A stretch of 58,675 nt of DNA, from contig JANBQS010000024.1 of assembly GCA_027577415.1 (NCBI GenBank), positions 1 to 58,675 on the forward strand, written 5' to 3'. Positions within the stretch are counted from its first letter, which is position 1, and the number at the start of each line of letters is the position of its first letter. The position numbers and the translations under genes are program-made. The notes beneath the pieces were generated by a model. It had not been told where the DNA came from and did not search any database. It saw only the letters and a list, made by a program, of their open reading frames with translations. Positions 20,026-30,315 of the stretch are shown piece by piece. This DNA comes from Coemansia sp. RSA 922 (Eukaryota > Kickxellomycota > Kickxellomycetes > Kickxellales > Kickxellaceae).

Positions 20026-20045
20026 TGGCTCTGAGACCAGAGCCA
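20026..20045. other. Short perfect inverted repeat
   Basis: TGGCTCT-GAGACC-AGAGCCA, a 7-bp stem in the divergent promoter between the HDAC gene and the GPI protein gene. It could be a binding site for a dimeric factor. Confidence 0.35.
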
Positions 20046-20145
20046 TGCAAGCACATCGCTTAATTAACGGACATGGGAGTTGGCGCAGTTCAGTAACACT
20101 CTATCTCTCTATCCAACTCTATCCAACAATAAAATTATCTTTGTA

Positions 20146-20748
20146 ATGAAATCCGCAGTGGGACTTGCCGTCTTTACACTACTGGCATCTATATGTCATG
20201 GTAGCTGTGAGAACCCAGCGTCGTTCAAAAAATGCCTGGGACAGACACGCGCAGAGGTAAATATCTGCGGAATAAACATGACATGCAAATGTCTGCGTCA
20301 AGAAAACGTAGTGCGCTGCTATGAGAAATGCGGCGACGACGATTATTTCAAGAAATTGGCCCAAGGCGAAAAGGGTCAACAACAGATTTACTGCAGTCAG
20401 AGACGCGCTGGTGAACCAGAGGATATGCCTATCATTGGTTCGGATGGTCCGGTTATTTCGGAACATAAAAAGGCGCCCATTGTCAAGCAGAAAAAGGCCA
20501 CAGAACCGGTTAGACAGGCCCCTGCGCCACCACCACCACCACCTCATGCACAGCAGGATTGGGATTATAGGAACAATGGTGGTGTAGTTATGCGAGGTGG
20601 AAGTGGCGGTACCGGCGACAAGGACACTGGTGTGGGTAATGGTATGGTGCGGAATATGGATGTCGAAGGTACTGCGGCTGCTCGGGCTGTAGTCAATGCT
20701 GGCGCCGTGGCAGTATCGCTCCTAGCTGCCGTTCTTTTTGTCTTTTAA
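20146..20748 (+). CDS. Small Cys-rich GPI-anchored surface protein
   Basis: 200 residues starting at 20146, where a clear signal peptide (1-19, ending CHG) begins; the upstream in-frame ATG at 20080 lies in the leader. The mature amino end has a cysteine cluster with CxC and CxxxC spacing (SCENP, MTCKCL, RCYEKC), CFEM-like but not a clean match. A poly-proline patch and a Gly-rich spacer follow. The end is a hydrophobic stretch after a small-residue region (VVNAGAVAV...), the pattern of a GPI attachment signal. The protein at 38099-38896 has a similar layout. Ligand and role unknown. Confidence 0.75.
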   Translation: MKSAVGLAVFTLLASICHGSCENPASFKKCLGQTRAEVNICGINMTCKCLRQENVVRCYEKCGDDDYFKKLAQGEKGQQQIYCSQRRAGEPEDMPIIGSDGPVISEHKKAPIVKQKKATEPVRQAPAPPPPPPHAQQDWDYRNNGGVVMRGGSGGTGDKDTGVGNGMVRNMDVEGTAAARAVVNAGAVAVSLLAAVLFVF

Positions 20749-20963
20749 GTACAATCCATCTATTCTATTTACATATAAAGTTGATCATTTTTTTGTCACT
20801 GTTACGAAATTCTCCGAAGTTTGATGACACCATTCCACACACAAGTGGGCACATGACCAAATAGGTCGGAGAAATACTTTTTTTTCAAATAACAAAAAGC
20901 TCCTTTCAAAAAAAAAAACTTTTTTTCTTTTCACTTTTATTTGCATATTTTTTATTATTAACT

Positions 20964-21620
20964 ATGGCGTTATTGCGACGGTGCCAGTCTTTCTCTGATA
21001 CTTTTGATACTATTAGTGAGAGTTGGTGCAGTGTACATTACTCGCCACAACGACCTACATTCGCCGATACACTACCATTGTCGCCAGAACCAGCCCACCA
21101 GCGCGTAGCCACGTGGTTAGAACAGCAATGCTCAGAGGCTATGCAGCCAGCTGCATCGCATACTGCTTGCAGACGGAGGTCGCTAAGCGAAGTATCCTTG
21201 GCAGACTTTCTCAGATGCACCGGACAACATCGACCATCATTTTTAGACCAGCGCAACCGCGCACAAGAAACTACGAGTAAGAGGCGCGTAGGATGGGTGG
21301 CTAGCAAGCTAAGCGAAAAGAACGATGACGATGATGTTCTATTATTGTTGGGTGGAAACTTTCACAAACAGCTGCAGCAGCGGCCTCGCATTGAAGTGAC
21401 GGAAGAGCCTACAGCTACTGCTGACACTGACGCAGAGTTCCTCAGTCATGTGCTCAGCCACTTTGTCGCATTCCAACCACTTGACTTTCCACGAGCACCG
21501 CCAGTCGACCAGCAAATCGACCCTTTAGATACACCAGCCAAAGACTCTGGCGGCGGCCTGTGGGCATTCCTGTCCGGCGCACTAGGCGAATTAACGCGTG
21601 ACGTCACATTCATTCAATAA
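20964..21620 (+). CDS. Hypothetical protein
   Basis: A 218-residue soluble protein that I do not recognise. It has a Ser/Thr-rich front, an acidic run (NDDDDVLLLLGG), and a tail with GGLWAFLSGALGELT that may form a short amphipathic helix. No signal peptide. Its stop codon is only 14 bp from the stop of the convergent Coy1-like gene, so the transcripts must overlap. Confidence 0.65.
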   Translation: MALLRRCQSFSDTFDTISESWCSVHYSPQRPTFADTLPLSPEPAHQRVATWLEQQCSEAMQPAASHTACRRRSLSEVSLADFLRCTGQHRPSFLDQRNRAQETTSKRRVGWVASKLSEKNDDDDVLLLLGGNFHKQLQQRPRIEVTEEPTATADTDAEFLSHVLSHFVAFQPLDFPRAPPVDQQIDPLDTPAKDSGGGLWAFLSGALGELTRDVTFIQ

Positions 21621-21634
21621 TAAATAATAAATCT

Positions 21635-23638
21635 CTATGGTCCTCCTGGAGGTACTGGCGCCCGCTCATGAGAAGAGTCGTCAGCCTGCAGCATAGACCG
21701 ATACAAAGTAGCAACTACCAATAAGTGCAATAAGCCGACATAAAGCAGCATAACCATGCGGGCGCGACGATTGCCCATGACAAAGTTGGAAAACATGTAG
21801 ATAAGTCGATCGAGTATGCTCATAGACCGCACGCGACGCGAAGTCTCGCGACGATGGAAAGCATTAAATGGATTCAGCGACTCCTCATACATGCCCTTGT
21901 ATTTGGCACCCACGCCAGTATCCATGTCGACTTGCCGCCCACCACTAGGAATGGCAATCGCAGTAGAATCATTACTGGACATTGTCGATGTGTAGCTACG
22001 CAGATACTTGATTTCCTCGTATAGTCGCAAATTATCCTGTTTCACTTGCTCTACTTGGCGCCGCAACTCGCTGCAGCTCGCTCCTTGCGCACGCAGTTCA
22101 TCGTCCAGCTCAATATTACGCTGTCTGAATCTGTCCCGCTGCCCAGTAACAATTTCCAACAGCCCAGTGTTTGCCACAGCCGCAGACGAGCCGCCAAGCA
22201 AATTCATCTCTATCGCATCAGAACTACCGCCTTCGTCATTGCTGATACTGTGTTTACTCGCTGCGGTAGGCTGCACTTGCAACAGGTCGGCCTCGAGACG
22301 CTCAGCCAAAACGGTCTTTTGTGCCAGTGTAGTTTCCAACGCGTGGCATTGCTCCCGAACAGCAGAAAGATCAGCCTGGCGCTCAGCCAGCTGATTCTTT
22401 GTGTCAGTGAGGCGGTTCTCCAAAGCCTTGTTGCGACGCACCAGCAGCTTTTCCAACGACTCATCGCCGTCGTCATCCTCATCATCACTCAGGTTGTTAT
22501 TGGCTTGGCCCCAGGCAGAAAACTCGACAGACTTCATGACATCCAGATCGCGCTTGATCTCGTCATAGTCAGCACAGCGCTTAAGCTCAGCACGCAGCTG
22601 ATGGAGCTGCTCGTCCTTGGCATGAGCCTCTCGCTCGGCCGAGCCCAAAGCCGCACTGTACCTCGCCTGCTGATGGGACAGCTCCGCCTCTGATTTCTCC
22701 AGCGACGCAAACAGCCTCGCAGTCTCCTCGTCCAGCTCTCTCAAGCGGCGTCGGTACTCTGCCAAAGTCTCAGCAACGCCACCAGTGGCAGAAGAGGAGC
22801 TGTCGCCAGTAAGCATGGAGAGCTCGGCGCGTAGCTTGGCGTTCTGCGCCTGCACCTCCACAAGACGAGCATTGGAGTGGTCGAGGTCGCTCTGGACGAT
22901 ATCAAGCTCGGCCAGTTTGCCGATAAGCTCGCGGTCGGCAGACACAGACAGCTCAGCTCGCTCGGCCTCCTGCGACTCGTGAGTAGACTGGACAAGCGCC
23001 AGGCGGCGATTGGCAGCAGACAGCTGGCGCTGGAGATCAGACTCGCGGTCCTTCAGGTGCTTGACAAGGTCCTCGCTCTGCTCCTTAATCTCCTTTTCCC
23101 TCTGCGCTGTCTGCTCTCGCACGGCCGCATCAACTCCAGCCTGCAGCGAATCCAACTGCCGCTGAAGAGCCTCAGCACCGCGCGCCCGCTCGCGCAACTC
23201 GGCAGCCTCGGCCACCAGCCCCTCGACTCGCGCTTCAGCTCGTGCCACATCGGCCTGTGCTTTAGCCCGGGACTCGCCGAGTCTCCGCTCTTCTACGAGC
23301 CCTGCAAGAAACGGCTCAGGGTCCGGAGCTTCGCTTAGGGATTTGAATAGCTGGAGGAAGCTGGTTTCGGCAAACTTCATTCGCTTAGTCAACGCGTCAA
23401 TTTCATTCTGGTACGCCCTTAGCAAAGGCTTGAATTCGTTGGGCTTTTCCTCTTCGGACACTGCGCGAAACGCTTTGGTCTTTTCCGCTAGTCGCCGTCG
23501 CTCCTGTAGTGACGTCTTTTGGTTGTCGACGATTGCCAAACCTGCCTCATCTAGCTCTCGTAACAGGCTTGCTAGATTTACGCCTCGCCAGTACTCGAGT
23601 GCGCCAGCCAAGACGCTCTCCTCAATGTTTGAAGTCAT
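21635..23638 (-). CDS. COY1: CASP/Coy1 Golgi coiled-coil membrane protein
   Basis: A 667-residue tail-anchored golgin of the CASP family, acting in vesicle tethering within the Golgi. It is coiled coil through most of residues 50-560. The CASP signature follows: YEESLNPFNAFHRRE, a stretch starting SMSILDRL, and a single membrane span close to the carboxyl end (about 632-650, VMLLYVGLLHLLVV), leaving a short lumenal tail. Length matches the family. An acidic insert (SDDEDDDGD) interrupts the coil. The gene is uninterrupted. Function is taken from the family. Confidence 0.92.
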   Translation of the reverse strand: MTSNIEESVLAGALEYWRGVNLASLLRELDEAGLAIVDNQKTSLQERRRLAEKTKAFRAVSEEEKPNEFKPLLRAYQNEIDALTKRMKFAETSFLQLFKSLSEAPDPEPFLAGLVEERRLGESRAKAQADVARAEARVEGLVAEAAELRERARGAEALQRQLDSLQAGVDAAVREQTAQREKEIKEQSEDLVKHLKDRESDLQRQLSAANRRLALVQSTHESQEAERAELSVSADRELIGKLAELDIVQSDLDHSNARLVEVQAQNAKLRAELSMLTGDSSSSATGGVAETLAEYRRRLRELDEETARLFASLEKSEAELSHQQARYSAALGSAEREAHAKDEQLHQLRAELKRCADYDEIKRDLDVMKSVEFSAWGQANNNLSDDEDDDGDESLEKLLVRRNKALENRLTDTKNQLAERQADLSAVREQCHALETTLAQKTVLAERLEADLLQVQPTAASKHSISNDEGGSSDAIEMNLLGGSSAAVANTGLLEIVTGQRDRFRQRNIELDDELRAQGASCSELRRQVEQVKQDNLRLYEEIKYLRSYTSTMSSNDSTAIAIPSGGRQVDMDTGVGAKYKGMYEESLNPFNAFHRRETSRRVRSMSILDRLIYMFSNFVMGNRRARMVMLLYVGLLHLLVVATLYRSMLQADDSSHERAPVPPGGP

Positions 23639-23721
23639 CGCAAGAATAAAAATAAAAATAAAAAGTAAAATTAGAATTCAAGAGAGAAAGAGCAAAAAAA
23701 AATTACACGTTTTTTTTTCTT

Positions 23722-24709
23722 CTAAATCATCAGCTTGTCTTGAAAATGCGGCTTGGCTGCCTTGATGTTGGCTTTTGTCACAGCCGGCTCAATCTCGGGG
23801 TCTGACGTAATGACGAGGATATACGTGCTCTTAGTAAATGGCTCGATGAACAGCGTGTAGTTCTTATTGTGGATTTCAAAGCTCCGAAACGACTCTTGCA
23901 CGTTCGAGCATCTGTTGCGATAGGTCTTGATGGCCTGGCTGACAGTCATAAACCTGCCCTGAGGAACAGTCTCGTTAGACGTCGCAAAGCAAACGACCAA
24001 GAACGTAGCGCGCTCAAACAACACCACTTCGCAGGCGTCAGTCAAGGCCCTGAATTTCTCCAAGTGCCGCTCAATAGTGCTCATATTAGGAACCAGTCTG
24101 TGCACGATCTGCGACCACGCATGGTACAGCGAAAAGTCCCAGATACTAGTACCAAACACCTCGGGCTTAAACATACCAGAACGCTCCGCCAGCGCCCGCC
24201 GGTACACCTCCAGCCTGGCTTCCTTCTGCTCGGGATCCGGTACCTTGTCCATTTTGTGTACCAATGTATATACCTTGGCGTCCTTCGAGTAGATCCCCAG
24301 CTTTTGTAGGCACTCGTCGTACAGCTGGTACTCGCTCTCTCGGCTCGCTGTCTCCAAGTCAAATACGTAGATGAGTACTTCGACGTTGCCGAATATGTTC
24401 TCCCTTTGCTCGTTCAGGTAGTTTTCCAAGTACTTGTGCTGGCCGCCACAGTCCCAGATATTGAGACTCAGGTCCCCCATGAACTGCACCGTCGAGTGCT
24501 CAACGTCTATAGTTGCACCCAGCCGCCGTGTGTCGTGCGCAGAGTAGTTTGAGAATATAAGCGACCGCATAGACGTCTTTCCCGCTCCACTGCGGCCCAT
24601 GATAACGAGCTAGCCAAAGTATAAATAAGGGTACTCATTGTTAGCACAAAAGGACTGACATTTTTAAGGCTAGAGGGAATTCAATATGTACCTTTTTCTT
24701 GAGAGACAT
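23722..24709 (-). CDS. GTR1: Rag GTPase Gtr1/RagA, two exons
   Basis: The RagA-type small GTPase that signals amino-acid sufficiency to TORC1 at the vacuole as a heterodimer with Gtr2/RagC. Exon 1 is 24692-24709 (six codons, MSLKKK), intron 24610-24691 (82 nt, GTACAT...GCTAG), exon 2 23722-24609. Product 301 residues. P-loop GRSGAGKT (11-18), a switch region with RLGATIDVEH, WDCGGQ (G3) and HKMDK (G4 variant) fit RagA/B rather than RagC/D. The carboxyl half is the roadblock-like dimerisation domain. The tiny first exon is needed to restore the usual beta-1 strand; a single-exon reading would begin inside the P-loop strand. Confidence 0.94.
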
Positions 24710-24866
24710 TGTTAGTGTTCAGCAGGACAAGCTAGCGAAAAAGCAAATGAAATGAAACAGTTGGTAGAATTGAAAAAAGTACAAAAATGGAACAAAAAGA
24801 AAAAAAGAAAGGGAAAGCGAAGAAACAAAGCGCGCGGTTTAGGGTGATCGTAATTATATATATTTT

Positions 24867-26091
24867 TTACACTGATGACGCAGCGCATGATGTATCAGAG
24901 TCGTAGGTGGCCATCAGCCCAGGAATGTCAAAGATGGCGCCGGTCCAAAGGCCAGCGACAGTACGCGCAATATTAAACAGCCACAGGACGACAAGCAGGC
25001 CCACCAGCAGCAAAAAGCATACGCGGAAAAAGTTCAGCTCCAGCACATCACCCAGGCCTGCCGTCAGCGTGGCAAAGACGCCCACCGGAAACGTCAAAGC
25101 CCACCAGCTGATGTTGAATGGCACACAGCCGCTGCGACGCTGGTACGCCACCGCAAACACCGCATGCATCGCCCAGAACAAAGTGCTGCCCCACGACAGC
25201 AGCCCAGTGACGACGCCCAGACTGAACAGCACAGGTCCCAGCCCTCCAGGCAATACTTGCGGCAATAGGTCTTGCGCCACAGAGCCCCAACGTCAGCGCC
25301 GCCACGCCTATTTGCGCCACGGGGCCTAATGGGATAAATGCAGTAAGAATTGCGTCGTGTGCTGGGAGCTTATAAATGGCTATGCGGTGCATGTACAAAA
25401 CCACTACACAGCAGGTCAATGGCACCCCAGCACCCGCCAAACAGTAGCTGCAGACCAGCGTCGTGTACGCTGCCCCGCTCGGCAAGTACTCGGCGAGCGT
25501 TCCGCCAGCTGCTGCGCAAACCGTTAGTGGCGCTACGAGCAGCAGCCAAGCCCCCGTCACAGCTTCAATGGAGCGTGTGGCTCGCGATATGGCCAAGTAA
25601 ATCAACAGCACTGCCGCAGCCCACGCCAGCGCCACTGATACCCACCACACGGCCCACGCAGTGTACAAAATGCTGCTACTTTGCTCGTGGAAGCGGAAGC
25701 CGACAATCCCTGTCACAACTGTCGCCAGTGACATTGGAACTGCACCATAGTGCAGCATTCGCTGTGGGTGTCGCCGCATGTATGATATAATTTCTGGGTA
25801 TGCTGCCACTTGCACAAAAAGTACCGTAAGAAATGCTGCAAGTAGAATAATGTTGAGTATAAATAGGCATATTCCTGCCCATCTAATGGCTGCTACATTG
25901 TATGGTACTCGCCCCAAGCAAGTCGACAGCATTCCTGTGCCCATACAAACTGTAAACCAGAATGGCATAAACCACTGTATTACCGCCGAGGGCTTTCCGC
26001 CAACCTGCCCCAGCCAAGAGCTCCATGCCCGCGACCAATGGCCACCATTGTGTTTGTCGCTTGTGGTTATTATTATTTCCTCTATGCACAT
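24867..26091 (-). CDS. SSU1: SSU1-type sulfite/TDT-family transporter with an internal frameshift
   Basis: A membrane protein of the tellurite-resistance/dicarboxylate transporter family, closest in motif to the plasma-membrane sulfite pump Ssu1. The first frame (26091 down to about 25285) gives the early membrane spans, including FWFTVCMGTGML and AFIPLGPVAQIG. The rest, with SWWALTFPVGVF and the final spans, lies in the +1 frame from about 25280 to 24867. The switch falls around CTCTGTGGCG. One base too many there would explain it, and no intron boundaries fit. The second frame has a TGA five codons before the switch, which limits where it can be. It could be an assembly error, a recent inactivating mutation or, less likely, programmed frameshifting. 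If restored, the protein would have about ten spans. Confidence 0.8.
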
Positions 26092-26133
26092 TATAGATTA
26101 TAAAGAAAAAGTCGATTATATCGTTGTTTATAG

Positions 26134-26140
26134 TATAAAA
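26134..26140 (+). promoter_or_regulatory. TATA box before the small His/Cys-rich ORF
   Basis: TATAAAA, 110 bp before the ATG at 26244, the same spacing as in the other small orphan genes of the window. Confidence 0.4.
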
Positions 26141-26243
26141 TCGGTAAAGTATGTATGTGTTCAATAGCTCTTTTGGCCTCTGCCGAGTTGCTAATCACTG
26201 CCATCTCCTTTTGTATTCTAATGTCGCTAGTGTACTAGTGATA

Positions 26244-26573
26244 ATGGCCTTTCCTTGGACTAATATCTACCGAATTCTTTTTTATGTTCTTTTGTTCTGC
26301 CATTGCTACGGTGGACGATATACGAGTGTGGCTAGTGCCTTGGCAGAGGACATTTGTCAATGCCACTGTCACAAGGACAAATCCGTTAATAGAATCGCCA
26401 CAGTAGATATTCATTGCATTTATTTTTGTCATTGCCATGGAAGCAAAAACACTTTTTATCTGCTCCGCCACATTCACATAGTGCTGTCAATTGTTGCCTC
26501 AAAAGTATTTGAAGCCACGTGTACTATTACCAATAACATATATTGTAAACAATTTCAAAGTGACTGTCTATGA
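26244..26573 (+). CDS. Candidate small secreted His/Cys-rich protein
   Basis: A 109-residue ORF starting MAFPWTNIYRILFYVLLF, which reads as a signal peptide. The mature part has two similar His/Cys clusters, CQCHCHKDKS and FCHCHGSKN, and three later cysteines (TCTITNNIYC, DCL). Such clusters could bind metal. The DNA contains an imperfect internal repeat (tttgtcattgccatgg-like), so part of the pattern may be a microsatellite effect. The ATG at 26244 is preferred over the in-frame ATG at 26151 because it opens the signal peptide and sits 110 bp from a TATA box. No known family recognised. Confidence 0.4.
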   Translation: MAFPWTNIYRILFYVLLFCHCYGGRYTSVASALAEDICQCHCHKDKSVNRIATVDIHCIYFCHCHGSKNTFYLLRHIHIVLSIVASKVFEATCTITNNIYCKQFQSDCL

Positions 26574-26990
26574 TTTTAGCCTCTGGCTTGCTCATAATAC
26601 CAAGAATGTAAATTTAGGAATTTCTAATGTGTAGATTTCAATAAAAGGTCACTTCTCAACGCTAGAATATTGCAGCTTTGCTCAGGTTTACCTCATGGAG
26701 TATCCTACTGGCGAGCAAAGCATGGTAATAAAGATACAGAAATAGTAGTTTGAATCACTTTGGGGCATGCATTTGGATGCATGCTTTAACTCTATGACAC
26801 TAGCTGGTGATATTTCCTTGGATGATATAAAGCATTTGTTGTGGCAGACTCCTCGCACGGTGATGTTGGTTGCCAGTATGTGTATTATTCTTTGTTTGAC
26901 AAGTGTTATTGAAGTACACCCACAGCCACTAATGTATATGTACATTTGTGACAAGCCTGTTCACCGCTTCAATATGATAATCAGCAGATG
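26574..26990. other. Intergenic with a perfect inverted repeat
   Basis: No supported gene. GCATGCA-TTTGGA-TGCATGC forms a perfect 7-bp stem at 26765-26784. The part from about 26800 has faint similarity to 28555-28600, suggesting that the segmental duplication began further upstream and has eroded. Confidence 0.4.
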
Positions 26991-27592
26991 ACTATAATCT
27001 GAAGACCATTGGGCATATGAGACATATTAGAGAGCACGTTTTTGGCAAATGGAGCAACAATATCAATCAATAGACAGTAGTGCTAGATTTCGTAATAATC
27101 AGTACTTGGCTTCACAAAATAAAAAAATGGAGGTGGGATGGAGACCCTCAGGACAAGAGAAATAAGAAAATCGAGGCCAGCACCCACTTGGCGAAGAAAT
27201 GCAGGGTCTGCGTAGGACACCTTGGAAGGAAGGAGAGACGGCAGCCAGTGCACTTTTGGGAGCTGTGTTGAGACTTTGGTGACAGTGCACCTTTTAGTAA
27301 AGGTGGCAGCAGCCGACATGCAGTCTGCTGCTTTGGGATGCTTTCTTTGCTGAAAGGATTGCCTTGCTGGTTTGCTCAGCTGGGTTTCTTTTGCTCAAAA
27401 AGACAAAGGGACTTTTTGGAGCCAACTGCAAGCGCCTCGCAATTGTACATTATACTAAAAATGCATGAAAACCCAAATGAGGCTAGTTGGGCTTTTCCAA
27501 GTGGTGTTTTCTTTATTGCAGAGACTTGCAGCCGTGTGTGTCTGTTTGGCCACTAGATAATTTTTTGTCGCTGCTCTCTTGAAAACGTGGGA

Positions 27593-27599
27593 TATAAAA
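27593..27599 (+). promoter_or_regulatory. TATA box of B1
   Basis: TATAAAA, 107 bp before the B1 ATG. The following leader (gcccaagccagaacaacaca, then gaatcctcaccaca) is almost identical to that of B2. Confidence 0.7.
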
Positions 27600-27699
27600 A
27601 GAGCAGAAAATGCCCAAGCCAGAACAACACAGAATCCTCACCACACCACATTGCACCACGCCATATCCACTACATTACCAAGCTACTAGTTTACCAACA

Positions 27700-27978
27700 A
27701 TGCCTGCCAAGTTAACCATTGTTACATCAGTAGAGGGCACCACGACACTTCACCGGATTGTTAGTGACACTAAAGATGAAAGTGAGTTTGTAAAAGGGCT
27801 AATTGAGGTTTTGCCTAATGAACTAACTGCCATGGGTGTCACGACTAAGGAGAGTTTCAGGGACACTCTGGGCAAAGGTTACACTGCTCTAGGCCTCAAG
27901 TTTAGCTTTGGCTGTTATGGCCAAGTGTCAGAAAGTAATGATACCTGGGCAGTTACCTTGTGTATTATGCCACTATAA
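27700..27978 (+). CDS. Family B small orphan protein, copy B1
   Basis: A 92-residue protein, paralog of B2. Shared core: LTI near the start, HRIVSDT-DESEFV, LIE, FRD and a carboxyl strand with YGQ and CIMP/CFMP. No signal peptide, membrane segment or disulfide pattern. The start at 27700 is fixed by the matching ATG of B2; an in-frame ATG 30 codons upstream lies in the conserved leader and is not used in B2. The ORF is intact. Function unknown. Confidence 0.7.
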   Translation: MPAKLTIVTSVEGTTTLHRIVSDTKDESEFVKGLIEVLPNELTAMGVTTKESFRDTLGKGYTALGLKFSFGCYGQVSESNDTWAVTLCIMPL

Positions 27979-28190
27979 TGCTACCTATTCAGGCGATGAC
28001 GGCACTTGGATGGACAGTCATATAGCTAGATTTGCCCCTTCTGAGTAAAAACCACAGGAAGAACATCTTTAGCTACAACGTGACTATTCAATTTTATCTA
28101 TTAGAACCTACTACTGGTCGCCATACCTGTGTTCTTGACCACAGCTTTTAAACTAGCTTTTTTCTTAGGTAACTTTGAGGACAATATACA

Positions 28191-28889
28191 GCATGACATT
28201 ATTATTGGCTAGTTCGCTAGACGCTAATGAGAAGTGGGTGCTTGCCTGCCTTCCTTGTAATAAGTGAGAGTTATGTTCAGATTTGGTCAGGGAAAAGAAG
28301 AAAGAGAGGCGGCACCTCAATTATATTTATAAGTTACTTAATAGAAATCAATTTTCAGGCCCGAAAAGGGCATGATCCACCACCACTGCTCATTGGAGCC
28401 TAGATAATCAATCAACTTTGCTTTCAGAAGTGTACGAGTCTGTCACTCTCATTGGTAACAATCCTATTGGTGAACAGCCCTTGGTAACTAAGACGCAAAA
28501 TAGTGTATTTGCATTGCTCCGCCGTGTGTGTTTACATTCATACCTCTGCTCCATGACACTGGCTAATGGCATATATTAGGATAATGTGTAGCGCTGGATG
28601 CAGCTTATTCTTAAGATAATAGTGCTTTTACTAGCACTCACACCTTTATTTGTTCTGTGGCTACTATTTCCAAGGCGTATGTAGTGTTGCTAAACATGTT
28701 GCCTCTGAGTGAGCAAGGTATTCAAACTCTTCCGAGCTTTACGATGGTGTTTAACTTTAGAAAAAGTAACTGACCACTGATGTATTATACCATATTGTAT
28801 TGTCTGCTCTGGTGTACAACCTGTAGCTACTATTGATGAGTACATTGGCAACAAGGATGTTAACCGTGTCTGTAAGAATGTCAACACAA
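28191..28889. other. Intergenic between the duplicated units
   Basis: AT-rich; I see no gene, RNA or strong repeat apart from weak similarity to 26700-26990. Confidence 0.4.
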
Positions 28890-29618
28890 TTTTGTAGTCT
28901 AAAGACCATTGAACACTTGTAGTGTAATAGAGTGCAAGATTTTGGCGAATAAATCAATAGTACCAATCAATAGAAAGTAGTGCTAGCTTTTGTAATGAAG
29001 GGGGTGGAGACATTCACAATGTGAAAAATGCGAAAAAGTGAAAAAAGTGAAAATCATGGCCAGAATCCACTCGAGAAAGAAATGCAGGCTCTGCCAAGGA
29101 CACTTTGGAAGGAAGGGAGAAATAGTAGCCAGCATACTCTTGGCAGCTGCTTTGAGATTCTGGTGAGCTGGCACCTCTTTAGGAAAAGTGGCCGCAGCCA
29201 GCACGTTTTCTGCTCTTGGGATTTTGTCATTATTGCACAATCTCTTACTGAAAGGGTGAAAGTCCTTGGTTGCTCAGCCGATTTTCTTTTTCTTTTTAAC
29301 AAAAGGCAGTGCTTGCTAAAGCCCCACTGCCCTCCCCAATGCAAGTACGTCATAATTGCACACTACTAAAAAAGAAAATAAAGGCATATAAAGAGCATGA
29401 AAGAAACAGGATTGGTCCCCTTTCCAACCATACTTTTTTTTTTGGGACATTGGCGCTTTGTGCCTTTATGGAAAGCATAAAGAAATGACGAATGCAAACA
29501 CATATGACGTAGGTTGAGCTTTTCTAAGTGACGTTTCCTATGTTTCAGAGGCTTGTAGCCATGTGTGTCTGTTTTGGCCACTAGAAATATTTGTCTCTGC
29601 TTGCTTGAAATATCAGGG

Positions 29619-29625
29619 TATAAAA
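29619..29625 (+). promoter_or_regulatory. TATA box of B2
   Basis: TATAAAA, 92 bp before the B2 ATG, in the same context as B1. Confidence 0.7.
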
Positions 29626-29710
29626 AGAGAAGAGAATTGCCCAAGCCAGAACAACACAGAATCCTCACCACATATCCACTGCACTATCAAGCCAACATTT
29701 ATTATCAACA

Positions 29711-29998
29711 ATGCCTGTCACACTTACCATTGATTTAACGACGGAGGACGCCAAAATGGTACACCGGATTATTAGTGACACTATGGATGAAAGTGAGTTT
29801 GTAAATGCGCTAATTGAACAGGGGCATAACAAAATATCTCTCAAGAGTGTTAAAACTAAAGAGGATTTCAGGGACAAGATTGACAAAGTGTTCAAGGCTG
29901 GTGACTCCTCTTTCTGCTTTGTCAATTATGGCCAAGGGCCTGACAACAATGGCCCATGGGAAGTTACTGTGTGTTTTATGCCACAAAATGCTGACTAG
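29711..29998 (+). CDS. Family B small orphan protein, copy B2
   Basis: A 95-residue paralog of B1, three residues longer. It keeps HRIISDTMDESEFV, LIE, KTKEDFRD, YGQG and the strand WEVTVCFMP. Changes between the two copies are spread over the protein, yet both frames are open and the leaders remain nearly identical, which suggests both are functional or recently so. There is no targeting signal. Function unknown. Confidence 0.7.
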   Translation: MPVTLTIDLTTEDAKMVHRIISDTMDESEFVNALIEQGHNKISLKSVKTKEDFRDKIDKVFKAGDSSFCFVNYGQGPDNNGPWEVTVCFMPQNAD

Positions 29999-30315
29999 TC
30001 AGGCGAGGATATCACTTAGGTGGACAACTATATAGCTAGATTTACCTCCCCTTTTGAATAAGGAGCATAGGAAGAAGTATCTATAGTTGAAGCACAATGG
30101 TTCAATTGCGACCATCAGGCCCCACTTTTGGTTGTTATACACGTTTCCTTAGACACAACTTTTTTAAGCTAGGTCCTTCTTTGACTAATTTAGCAAAACA
30201 TTTTATGACAATAAATTAGATATAAATTCAGAGACACACTTTAACAATATAGTTTTTTTTTTGGTCTCTATGTTGATACACATTGATCATGGTCGAAAAT
30301 CAAAAATTATATATT

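Larger units (their letters stand above)
26990..28190 (+). repeat. Segmental tandem duplication, unit 1 (carries B1)
   Basis: Matches unit 2 (28890-30215) in order: the ctgaagaccattg block, the caatagacagtagtgctag block, a stretch around ggacaccttggaaggaagg, the TATA promoter, gene B1 and the 3' flank (catatagctagattt). The period is about 1.9 kb. Identity is patchy, so the duplication is not recent. Homology is strongest over promoter, gene and a 5' block near 27200. Confidence 0.8.
28890..30215 (+). repeat. Segmental tandem duplication, unit 2 (carries B2)
   Basis: Second unit of the duplication described at 26990-28190, carrying gene B2. It ends in the divergent 3' flank near 30215, just before the convergent Ynd1-like gene. 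Confidence 0.8.

Noticed and set aside
25240..25330. An intron explaining the SSU1 frame change
   Set aside because: No GT-AG pair of sensible length lies between the two conserved segments.
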